Origin: Aradus depressus
Lineage: Eukaryota > Arthropoda > Insecta > Hemiptera > Aradidae
DNA length: 64,000 nt
Assembly (NCBI GenBank): GCA_963662175.1
Contig: OY759227.1
Coordinates: forward strand, 5,488,501-5,552,500
Direction of reading: 5' to 3'
Shown: piece after piece, positions 40,501-50,944 of the stretch
Numbering within the stretch: position 1 is the stretch's first letter
How the letters are laid out: the number at the start of each line of letters is the position of its first letter
The notes under the pieces: model-generated
Seen by the model: the letters and a program-made list of their open reading frames with translations, nothing else
Told to the model about the DNA's origin: nothing
The model's database searches: none
Program-made: the position numbers and the translations under genes

Positions 40501-43500
40501 TCTATTTGGTCTTCAGGAATATTACATGTGAAACTTCGTGACAATGCGACCAACCGTTAATGAGCTAGCTCTACATTTATACTTAGGCCCCCCCCACAAC
40601 CCCCCCTCCCGTTCAAAACTTTGGGACGCCACACACCTTATTTTTCTATTTGGCCTTCAGGAATACTACATGGGAAATTTCGTGACAATACGATCAACCG
40701 TTAATGAGCTAGCTCTATATTTATACTTAGCCCCCCTCCCACAACCCCCCCTCCCTTTCAAAACTTTGGGACGCCACACACCTTATTTTTCTATTTGGCC
40801 TTCAGGAATACTACATTGGAAATTTCGTGACAATACGATCAACCGTTAATGAGCTAGCTCCATATTTATACTTAGGCCCCCACCACAACCCCCCCTCCCA
40901 TTCAAAACTTTGGGACGCCACACACCTTATTTTTCTATTTGGCCTTCAGGAATACTACATGGGAAATTTCGTGACAATACGATCAACCGTTAATGAGCTA
41001 GCTCTGAATTTATACTTAGGCCCTCTTCACAACCCCCCCTCCCGTTCAAAACTTTGGGACGCCACAAACCTTATTTTTCTATTTGGTCTCCAGGAATACT
41101 ACATGTGAAGCTTCGTGACAATGCGACCAACCTTTAATGAGCTACCTCTATATTTATACTTAGCCCCCCCCCCCACAACCCCCCCTCCCGTTCAAAACTT
41201 TGGGACGCCACACACCTTATTTTTCTATTTGGCCTTCAGGAAGCTAGCTCTATATTTATTCTTAGGCCCCCATCACAACCCCCCCCTCCCGTTCAAAACT
41301 TTGGGACGCCACACACCTTATTTTTCTATTTGGTCTTCAGGAATACTACATGTGAAACTTCGTGACAATGCGACCAACCGTTAATGAGCTAGCTCTATAT
41401 TTATACTTAGGCCCCCCCCACAACCCCCCCTCCCGTTCAAAACTTTGGGACGCCACACACCTTATTTTTCTATTTGGCCTTCAGGAATACTACATGGGAA
41501 ATTTCGTGACAATACGATCAACCGTTAATGAGCTAGCTCTATACTGATACTTAGCCCCCCCCCCACAACCCCCCCTCCCTTTCGAAACTTTGGGACGCCA
41601 CACACCTTATTTTTCTATTTGGCCTTCATGAATACTACATAGAAAATTTCGTGACAATACGATCAACCGTTAATGAGCTAGCTCCATATTTATACTTAGG
41701 CCCCTACCACAACCCCCCCTCCCGTTCAAAACTTTGGGACGCCACACACCTTATTTGTCTATTTGGCCTTCAGGAATACTACATGGGAAATTTCGTGACA
41801 ATACGATCAACCGTTAATGAGCTAGCTCTGTATTTATACTTAGGCCCCCCCCACAACCCGCCCTCCCGTTCAAAACTTTGGGACGCCACACACCTTATTT
41901 TTCTATTTGGTCTTCAGGAATACTACATGTGAAACTTCGTGACAATGCGACCAACCGTTAATGAGCTAGCTCTATACTTATACTTAAGCCCCCCCCCCCA
42001 CCGCCACCCCTCCCGTTCAAAACTTTGGGACACCACACACCTTATTTTTCTATTTGGCCTTCAGGAATACTACATGTGAAACTTCGTGACAATGCGACCA
42101 ACCGTTAATGAGCTAGCTCTATATTTATACTTAGACCCCCCCCCACAACCCCCCCTCCCGTTCAAAACTTTGGGACGCCACACACCTTATTTTTTTATTT
42201 GGCCTTCAGGAATACTACATGGGAAATTTCGTGACAATACGATCAACCGTTAATGAGCTAGCTCTGTATTTATACTTAGGCCCCCCCACAACCCGCCCTC
42301 CCGTTCAAAACTTTGGGACGCCACACACCTTATTTTTCTATTTGGTCTTCAGGAATACTACATGTGAAACTTCGTGACAATGCGACCAACCGTTAATGAG
42401 CTAGCTCTATATTTATACTTAGGCAACCCTCACCACCCCCCCTCCCGTTCAAAACTTTGGGACGCCACACACCTTTTTTTTCTATTTGGTCTTCAGGAAT
42501 ATTACATGTGAAACTTCGTGACAATGCGACCAACCGTTAATGAGCTAGCTCTACATTTATACTTAGGCCCCCCCCACAACCCCCCCTCCCGTTCAAAACT
42601 TTGGGACGCCACACACCTTATTTTTCTATTTGGCCTTCAGGAATACTACATGGGAAATTTCGTGACAATACGATCAACCGTTAATGAGCTAGCTCTATAT
42701 TTATACTTAGCCCCCCTCCCACAACCCCCCCTCCCTTTCAAAACTTTGGGACGCCACACACCTTATTTTTCTATTTGGCCTTCAGGAATACTACATTGGA
42801 AATTTCGTGACAATATGATCAACTGTTAATGAGCTAGCTCCATATTTATACTTAGGCCCCCACCACAACCCCCCCTCCCATTCAAAACTTTGGGACGCCA
42901 CACACCTTATTTTTCTATTTGGCCTTCAGGAATACTACATGGGAAATTTCGTGACAATACGATCAACCGTTAATGAGCTAGCTCTGAATTTATACTTAGG
43001 CCCTCTTCACAACCCCCCCTCCCGTTCAAAACTTTGGGACGCCACAAACCTTATTTTTCTATTTGGTCTCCAGGAATACTACAGGTGAAGCTTCGTGACA
43101 ATGCGACCAACCTTTAATGAGCTACCTCTATATTTATACTTAGCCCCCCCCCCCCACAACCCCCCCTCCCGTTCAAAACTTTGGGACGCCACACACCTTA
43201 TTTTTCTATTTAGCCTTCAGGAAGCTAGCTCTATATTTATTCTTAGGCCCCCATCACAACCCCCCCCTCCCGTTCAAAACTTTGGGACGCCACACACCTT
43301 ATTTTTCTATTTGGTCTTCAGGAATACTACATGTGAAACTTCGTGACAATGCGACCAACCGTTAATGAGCTAGCTCTATATTTATACTTAGGCCCCCCCC
43401 ACAACCCCCCCTCCCGTTCAAAACTTTGGGACGCCACACACCTTATTTTTCTATTTGGCCTTCAGGAATACTACATAAGAAATTTCGTGACAATACGATC

Positions 43501-46004
43501 AACCGTTAATGAGCTAGCTCTATACTGATACTTAGCCCCCCCCCCACAACCCCCCCTCCCTTTCGAAACTTTGGGACGCCACACACCTTATTTTTCTATT
43601 TGGCCTTCAGGAATACTACATAGAAAATTTCGTGACAATGCGACCAACCGTTAATGAGCTAGCTCTATATTTATACTTAGGCCCCCCCCCACCACCACCC
43701 CTCCCGTTCAAAACTTTGGGACACCACACACCTTATTTTTCTATTTGGTCTTCAGGAATACTACATGTGAAACTTCGAGACAATGCGACCAACCGTTAAT
43801 GAGCTAGCTCTACATTTATACTTGGGCCCCCCCAACAACCCCCCCTCCCGTTCAAAACTTTGGGACGCCACACACCTTATTTTTCTATTTGGCCTTCAGG
43901 AATACTACATGGGAAATTTCGTGACAATACGATCAACCGTTAATGAGCTAGCTCCATATTTATACTTAGGCCCCCACCACAACCCCCCCCTCCCGTACAA
44001 AACTTTGGGACGCCACACACCTTATTTTTCTATTTGGTCTTCAGGAATACTACATGTGAAACTTCGTGACAATGCGACCAACCGTTAATGAGCTAGCTCT
44101 ATATTTATACTTAGGCCCCCCCCCCACCACCACCCCTCCCGTTCAAAACTTTGGGACACCACACACCTTATTTTTCTATTTGGTCTTCAGGAATACTACA
44201 TGTGAAACTTCGTGACAATGCGACCAACCGTTAATGAGCTAGCTCTATATTGATACTTAGCCCCCCCCCATAACCCCCCCTCCCTTTCGGAACTTTGGGA
44301 CGCCACACACCTTATTTTTCTATTTGGCCTTCAGGAATACTACATAGAAAATTTCGTGACAATACGATCAACCGTTAATGAGCTAGCTCCATATTTATAC
44401 TTAGGCCCCTACCACAACCCCCCCTCCCGTTCAAAACTTTGGGACGCCACACACCTTATTTGTCTATTTGGCCTTCAGGAATACTACATGGGAAATTTCG
44501 TGACAATACGATCAACCGTTAATGAGCTAGCTCTGTATTTATACTTAGGCCCCCCCCACAACCCGCCCTCCCGTTCAAAACTTTGGGACGCCACACACCT
44601 TATTTTTCTATTTGGTCTTCAGGAATACTACATGTGAAACTTCGTGACAATGCGACCAACCGTTAATGAGCTAGCTCTATACTTATACTTAAGCCCCCCC
44701 CCCCCCCACCGCCACCCCTCCCGTTCAAAACTTTGGGACACCACACACCTTATTTTTCTATTTGGCCTTCAGGAATACTACATGTGAAACTTCGTGACAA
44801 TGCGACCAACCGTTAATGAGCTAGCTCTATATTTATACTTAGACCCCCCCCCACAACCCCCCCTCCCGTTCAAAACTTTGGGACGCCACACACCTTATTT
44901 TTTTATTTGGCCTTCAGGAATACTACATGGGAAATTTCGTGACAATACGATCAACCGTTAATGAGCTAGCTCTGTATTTATACTTAGGCCCCCCCACAAC
45001 CCGCCCTCCCGTTCAAAACTTTGGGACGCCACACACCTTATTTTTCTATTTGGTCTTCAGGAATACTACATGTGAAACTTCGTGACAATGCGACCAACCG
45101 TTAATGAGCTAGCTCTATATTTATACTTAGGCAACCCCCACCACCCCCCCTCCCGTTCAAAACTTTGGGACGCCACACACCTTATTTTTCTATTTGGTCT
45201 TCAGGAATATTACATGTGAAACTTCGTGACAATGCGACCAACCGTTAATGAGCTAGCTCTACATTTATACTTAGGCCCCCCCCACAACCCCCCCTCCCGT
45301 TCAAAACTTTGGGACGCCACACACCTTGTTTTTCTATTTGGCCTTCAGGAATACTACATGGGAAATTTCGTGACAATACGATCAACCGTTAATGAGCTAG
45401 CTCTGTATTTATACTTAGCCCCCCCCCCACAACCCCCCCTCCCGTTCATAACTTTGGGACGCCACACACCTTATTTTTCTATTTGGCCTTCAGGAATACT
45501 ACATGTGAAACTTCGTGACAATGCGACCAACCGTTAATGAGCTAGCTCTATATTTATACTTAGACCCCCCCCCACAACCCCCCCTCCCGTTCAAAACTTT
45601 GGGACGCCACAAACCTTATTTTTCTATTTGGCCTTCAGGAATACTACATGGGAAATTTCGTGACAATACGATCAACCGTTAATGAGCTAGCACTATATTT
45701 ATACTTAGCCCCCCTCCCACAACCCCCCCTCCCTTTCAAAACTTTGGGACGCCACACACCTTATTTTTCTATTTGGTCTTCAGGATTACTACATGTGAAA
45801 CTTCGTGACAATACGATCAACCGTTAATGAGCTACCTCTATATTTATACTTAGCCCCCCCCCCCCACAACCCCCCCTCCCGTTCAAAACTTTGGGACGCC
45901 ACACACCTTATTTTTCTATTTGGCCTTCAGGAAGCTAGCTCTATATTTATTCTTAGGCCCCCATCACAACCCCCCCTCCCGTTCAAAACTTTGGGACGCC
46001 ACAC
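37537..46004 (+). repeat. Higher-order repeat of about 1,980 bp with deletion variants, right end of the array
   Basis: A two-monomer set with the private change TTATTTGTCTATTTGG starts at 39,671, 41,651 and 44,356 (offsets 1,980 and 2,705 bp). A second marker set at 40,538, 42,518 and 45,226 gives nearly the same offsets, so the whole block was copied at least three times. The difference of about 725 bp equals five monomers gained or lost. Shortened monomers recur at fixed places in this unit. Confidence 0.85.
37941..37965 (+). repeat. Internally deleted satellite monomer junction (first of four)
   Basis: GGCCTTCAGGA is joined directly to AGCTAGCTC, removing about 47 bp of the monomer. The same junction recurs at about 41,240, 43,220 and 45,930, each followed by TATATTTATTCTTAGGCCCCC, so it arose once and spread with the higher-order repeat. 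Confidence 0.85.
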
Positions 46005-46204
46005 NNNNNNNNNNNNNNNNNNNNNNNNNNNNNNNNNNNNNNNNNNNNNNNNNNNNNNNNNNNNNNNNNNNNNNNNNNNNNNNNNNNNNNNNNNNNNNNN
46101 NNNNNNNNNNNNNNNNNNNNNNNNNNNNNNNNNNNNNNNNNNNNNNNNNNNNNNNNNNNNNNNNNNNNNNNNNNNNNNNNNNNNNNNNNNNNNNNNNNNN
46201 NNNN
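46005..46204. other. Assembly gap, exactly 200 N
   Basis: A round-number run of N right where the satellite stops. This is typical of a scaffolding gap of unknown true size, so the array may be longer and the sequences on the two sides need not be adjacent. Confidence 0.98.
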
Positions 46205-46556
46205 AATGGAGAGGGTTAACTCCAAGAAGTACAGTGTAAAGTAGACTCATGCTTTGGTAACGCATGCATAGGCAAGCCATGCCGAATAGAAAGGAAATTT
46301 AAAATCATGTTTTGGTCACGCATGATAATGAGGTCGATACCTGAGTATTTGTAATATATAATTATTTTATTATGACTTTGGGCCTTTCTTTTAATGAATA
46401 TTGGTTAAGTGTATATGCTCAGTGAACAAGCAAGTGTTAAGTGAAACTAATAAAATATGTGACTTCCAATGTTCATTTAGCCGACATATTTTATTTTAAC
46501 GGGAACGGGGGATATTGTAGCATGCCTACCTTATAGACAATATATTATGCTCAGAA

Positions 46557-46588
46557 CTAGCGATGCTGCAGAGAATCGCGATCGCTAG
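46557..46588. repeat. Hairpin A (32 bp)
   Basis: Arms CTAGCGAT (46,557-46,564) and ATCGCTAG (46,581-46,588) flank a 16-base spacer that includes CGCG. It is related to hairpin B 98 bp downstream. Confidence 0.7.
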
Positions 46589-46654
46589 GAGTAAAATATG
46601 GCTTGTGAGGTGTTGAACGAAAGAGAATTGCATTCGGAAGAACATGCTCGAAAT

Positions 46655-46686
46655 CAGCGATTGCTGCGAGGAAATCGCAATCGCTG
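46655..46686. repeat. Hairpin B (32 bp)
   Basis: Perfect 10-bp arms CAGCGATTGC (46,655-46,664) and GCAATCGCTG (46,677-46,686) with a 12-base loop. It has the same length as hairpin A and a similar sequence. Confidence 0.75.
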
Positions 46687-47004
46687 GGAGCATAAACAAA
46701 GGACAATAGAGATAGGAAATAAAAAGGAAGCCAGGATAATTGTCGGCATCCTGTGTGGTAATTATATTGTCGGCATCATTTTTTAGTTAAACAGTTTTTC
46801 ACATAACTCTAATTAATATCCGCTGGGATTCACAGCTTAGTATCCGCAGGCTATCACAGAACTCTCAAGTGGTCACCGGTGATTGGCTCAGGATGGGGTG
46901 GGCGGAGACTGACGACCAATGAGACATCAGGAATCATCCCCCATTCTTCACTCTTAGTCCTTCGCTCAACCTCTTCGATTATTCTTCAACTCATCGCTCT
47001 TGTG

Positions 47005-47215
47005 CCAACAGTTCACCACGTTCCTTTTATATTTTGCCATTAGATCAGTAAGTGAATTTACACTCTTGGCAACACTTCGCTTTTGTATCAACCGGTCACC
47101 ACGTTACTATTATATTTGACAGTGAGTTTCAGTATGTGATTTTAGATTCTTGGTTCACGTCTCGGATGATCAACACGTATAGTTTATATTTGACAGTGAG
47201 TTTGAATATGTGAAT
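47005..47215 (+). repeat. Degenerate tandem repeat of about 75-85 bp, three copies
   Basis: The 19-bp string TATATTTGACAGTGAGTTT occurs at 47,111-47,129 and 47,185-47,203, each preceded by a CAACACGT or CACCACGTT-like block. A more diverged third copy lies at about 47,015-47,060. No function is evident. Confidence 0.6.
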
Positions 47216-47805
47216 TGAGCAGTGTTCGTTCATGTTTGTGGCCATTCAGGCGAGTGAGATACATTTTGATTTCGGACGCACATAAACTCAGTGAACAACC
47301 TAAATTCTATTGTGGCCTCCAGGCAGACCTACAAGGACTAGGTGAATAGATGGGGTCTGAGGGATGTACATCAAGGATGATCACATCGCCACCTCCAGGG
47401 ATCATTATCGAGGTACCTCGTAATTAAGGTAGAAAGTCCTTCAGACATATGGCCAATTTATATTCAATTGTTTTTTCTTTTATAAATATTATACTTTCTT
47501 CTAAAATAAATATGTTACTGTTCTAGGGTTTGAGTTGTCCATTCTATTTCCCCCTTCCCATTCTTCTTCTGGTTGACAGCAATAATTAATTATTGTTAAT
47601 TACTGATGTCAACCCACAGTTAGGAACTTGTACCCGTCCTTCTCGTGGGAGTGCATTTGGCTATCCAGGTATTGTTTTTTATTAAAGTCGCGATGTAAAA
47701 ATACTCAATTTTAATAATTTTTCCGATTTAATTTTATATTTACTAATTACGTAAAAAATGCACTCACGCAAGGAGGAGAGGTGGTATAATATATATATAT
47801 TTTTT

Positions 47806-47855
47806 TTAAATTAATATTCTGTTTTTTAAATTAATATTCTGTTTTTTAAATTACA
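47806..47855 (+). repeat. Short 20-bp tandem repeat
   Basis: The unit AAATTAATATTCTGTTTTTT is present at least twice in direct succession, followed by a partial third, just upstream of the LTR element. Confidence 0.7.
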
Positions 47856-47976
47856 CGGACTTTCTTTCTCTATTTTTTTTTTAATAATTTTTGATCTCAT
47901 ATACCCGAGATAATATTTTCAAACAAAATATTCTTGTAGCGTTTTTCTATTTAAATCTACATTTGTATATATATAT

Positions 47977-48771
47977 TGTGATAATAACTTGTTTGCTACC
48001 ACATTTCCTGTAGAAATTTGATATCTTTTGTTTATTTAAATTTTGATTTCTACAGTAGTTTGCCGAAAATTGCCCTAAAAAAAATATAATCAATAATTTA
48101 AGACGTGCAATTTTTAAGAAAGTACACGTATACAACGAAAAAAATTCAATTAAACAAACTTTACACTTGGATTCACAAAGAGATACCAATTTTTAATAAT
48201 TTTAAATAATATTAATTTCTAATCCAAAGGTTTTTTAAATGATACTACTGGGACTACAGGGAAGATGAATAGGATAGAATTTGAAGAGGACAAATAATTG
48301 GGTTATTATCTATATTTACATATTTAAATTAAAAAAAAAACTTATTTGAACAAACAAAACAAAAATTTACAATGGCATAAAAACATTAAATTAATACTTA
48401 AAAAACTATTTCTTTTTTTTATTTGGGCATATTGAAAAATATATATTATTAATTGTACCTTCTCGACGCCTCTACCACAAAAACCAGACCCCGTCAACTC
48501 TTCACTTTAATTCCACCCCAGTCAACTTTCATCTAATTGTTCAACTTCATTTTTATTTAAAACATATCAAACCACATGCACCGTTTAAGAGCTAGCTCAC
48601 GACTCCATTACATTTTACACTATTTCACAGCTGTTTTATATGTTTTCTTGTTTTGTTTTCTTAAACACCTTGATATATATCTAATATATATATGATATTA
48701 GATTATAATAAAAAAAATTACCTCTTTTCATTAAAATATTCATTAAAAAATGTTCCGTAGTGTACATCACA
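47977..48771 (-). repeat. 3' LTR of the gag-only element
   Basis: Left copy of the 795-bp direct repeat. It is the downstream LTR because the ORF is on the minus strand. It contains CCGTTTAAGAGCTAGCTC around 48,589, which resembles the satellite's CCGTTAATGAGCTAGCTC. Confidence 0.92.
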
Positions 48772-48795
48772 TTTGCCTTTTCCTTCTTTTAAAAA
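48772..48795 (-). promoter_or_regulatory. Polypurine tract of the gag-only element
   Basis: On the minus strand AAAAGAAGGAAAAGGC lies immediately upstream of the 3' LTR start, where plus-strand DNA synthesis of an LTR element is primed. Confidence 0.75.
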
Positions 48796-49091
48796 AAAAT
48801 GTTTGTTCACAAAATTTTTTTTTTTTATAAGTTCTTTCAGATTTAATTTCTTCCTATACACAGGTTGATTAGCTTCTTCCTCGAATCCACATAAGCTTCC
48901 TCCTTCAATACACAGATGGATTAATGTCTTCCTCCAATACACAAGTAGGCTCCTCCTCGAACGCACATGTTGGCTGGCTCCTTGATGTCTTCAACTCATT
49001 GATCAACGATGTATCGAAGTCTCTCTCTCACTTACACTCACTGATTTATTTTTTATATGCCCAATTCGACGCTCTTTTTATACATATATGC

Positions 49092-49094
<3 letters not shown>

Positions 49095-49168
<74 letters not shown>
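49095..49168. repeat. 74-base T homopolymer
   Basis: An uninterrupted run of T (poly-A on the element's sense strand), long for an internal position in an LTR element. It could be the tail of a nested retroposed insert or replication expansion. Confidence 0.9.
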
Positions 49169-49172
<4 letters not shown>

Positions 49173-49813
49173 TTATTAAACTTATATATATACGTACCTA
49201 ATTTCTAATAAACAAAAACAAATATTAATCTAAAAATTTACAATTAATCCTTAACCTAAAGAAAATGTTAACTTAAATTTATAAAAATTTGAACTAATTG
49301 AACAAAAAAAAATATAATACTAAATTTTTACATATTTACAGGATCAGTCATAGTCATGAAATCAAGTTTGGAAATAATCAAGTTGCATATAGATTTAAGA
49401 AATTGCCAATTAATTTTACTTTCCGCCTTTACCATCAATATACAATTGTATGTATTCAAAATAATTATATAAAAAGATTGTATATAAAAAATTTACTTGA
49501 AATAAAAATTAAATAAATCCTTCGGTTTTACTTCATCACACTTCCAAAATATATCATAGCAATGAAAATTAGGCCTCACGCCGGGTAATAAGGAATACAA
49601 ATTTAATTTATTTAATATATATATAGTACTTGTCTTTTGAGGTATTAAATTCTTTGAGACGTCCTTCATACTTCCTAACTAAAAAAAATGTATCTCACAT
49701 ATATTTCATTTCAATTTACTTCCCTAACTAATTACACCCTAAGAATACTTTCGTCGATGTAGCAAAAATACGGTTCCTCCTATCTCAGGTAGGCAACCAA
49801 CACTACAATATTA

Positions 49814-50028
49814 ATCTCCATTATATCGCTAGTTCTTTCTAGTCGACATACAAAAATCATCTTCCACGCAAAAAAAATATATATCTCCAATATATCGCTA
49901 GTTCTTTCTAGTCGACACATAAAAAAATCATCTCCCACAGATCAAAAAAAAATATATATCTCTAATTAATCACTAGCTCTTACTAGAATTAAAAATAATA
50001 TCTCCCAAAACAAATCTATATAATCCCG
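49814..50028 (+). repeat. Tandem repeat of about 69-75 bp, three copies
   Basis: Copies start at 49,814, 49,883 and 49,958. Shared blocks are ATCTCC or ATCTCT, ATCGCTAGTTCTTTCTAGTC (CACTAGCTCTTACTAG in the last) and ATCATCTCCCAC-like ends. The third copy is the most diverged. Confidence 0.75.
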
Positions 50029-50944
50029 ACGTCTAAAAGAATGTCATCAGCAATTTAATTTCAAATTTCTCTAATTAATATTACCCTTCGTTTGTTCCTA
50101 TTCCTAAAGTTATATAATGTGCTCCTACAACTCTTCTCATCTACTCTCTCTATTAAACAAATTTACGTAGAAAAAACATGTTACTCAAATAATAAATGAA
50201 CTTGTCTAAATAATAGAATTTATAATATCAAAAACTTAATAACCTATGCATACATACAATTTATATAATATATTATCCTTTCAAGGCTTCTATACATTTT
50301 CGTTCGTCTTTCTAATTTATAATATTATTATGATTTAGTCACGTCCGGTATCCTAGCTGAACAGTTCCGAAACAGAAAATCTGTCCCCTTGACTCGGCCT
50401 CAGGAAGTTCGTCATGTCTCCAAAGAGATCTAGGCATCTCTCAGCCTGCTGATTATCTTTCTAACATTTTGTAATAAAAAATATAATAAAAAAAAATCTA
50501 TCTTCTTCCATATTATGTTCGTTAAAAAAAATCAGTTGTATGTATATGTTTTAATTTTCAATAATATCATTATTAACATGTAAGTCTCAAATAAATAATT
50601 TGTATATGTTAAATTTGGATGACCAATCCCTAAATATAATCTTAGATTAATTTTTATACTGATCCTAATATCTAATCTAATCCTAAAAAAATGTAAATCC
50701 TAATTAATTTAAATCCTAATTAATTTAAACGCAGAACTATACCAAAATTCATCCATACTCTTCATATACCAAAATTCTCTCATCCAAAAAATAAATTTAT
50801 CATCCATACGATTATATTTGTCTAATGTCACTTCGTCATATTTTAAATTAATCCTAATTCTGTCATGTTAGTCTGTCAGTCATTTCCTCAAACTCATCCG
50901 AGTTGCAAAAAAAATAGGTTCACTATAAAAAGTGGCTAATGCAA

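Larger units (their letters stand above)
14292..46004 (+). repeat. Satellite array, right block (about 144-bp monomer)
   Basis: About 219 more monomers of the same family and orientation as the left block, starting part-way through a monomer at TATATTTATACTTAG. Sub-blocks can be told apart by variants. Up to about 19.3 kb it resembles the left block. From about 19.4 to 37.5 kb there are runs with CACAACCCACCC, CTTTGGGACG after CAAAT, and GGCCATCAGG. From about 37.5 kb there are monomers with CCCTCTTCACAACC, CTACCACAACC and internally deleted units. C tracts vary from about 6 to about 20. Every full monomer holds the 10-bp palindrome GAGCTAGCTC. The array ends in an assembly gap, so its true right edge is unknown. 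Confidence 0.97.
46205..47976. other. AT-rich non-coding stretch, possible 3' part of a degenerate LTR element
   Basis: No credible gene. A purine-rich run (about 46,498-46,513, GGGAACGGGGGAT) is followed by TGTAGCATGCC at 46,516, the arrangement expected of a polypurine tract next to an LTR start. I cannot find a matching second LTR or a clear end, so this is tentative. A 62-codon frame at 46,598-46,786 has no recognisable domain and overlaps a hairpin. Candidate polyadenylation signals (AAATAAATATG) lie near 47,505. Confidence 0.35.
48796..50944 (-). other. Non-coding 3' region of the gag-only element
   Basis: About 2.1 kb, very AT-rich, where a complete Gypsy-like element would carry pol. 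I see no long frame, no YxDD, no HHCC and no GPY/F motif on either strand. It holds a 74-base T run (49,095-49,168) and a three-copy tandem repeat (49,814-50,028). A less AT-rich patch near 50,340-50,460 might be an old coding remnant but matches nothing I recognise. Confidence 0.7.

Noticed and set aside
1..46004. Dozens of apparent 60-152-codon ORFs encoding a 48-residue repeat (TVNELALYLYLGPP...).
   Set aside because: They exist because the monomer is 144 bp. C-tract length changes break the frame every few monomers, and the starts and stops follow monomer classes, not gene structure.
1..46004. CRISPR array.
   Set aside because: Units are about 144 bp of continuous repeat without unique spacers, in a eukaryotic context.
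1..46004. CENP-B box in the satellite monomer.
   Set aside because: No stretch keeps the conserved TTCG...A..CGGG positions on either strand.
46598..46786. 62-codon ORF in the AT-rich region.
   Set aside because: It overlaps a hairpin, has no recognisable domain, and is short enough to occur by chance.
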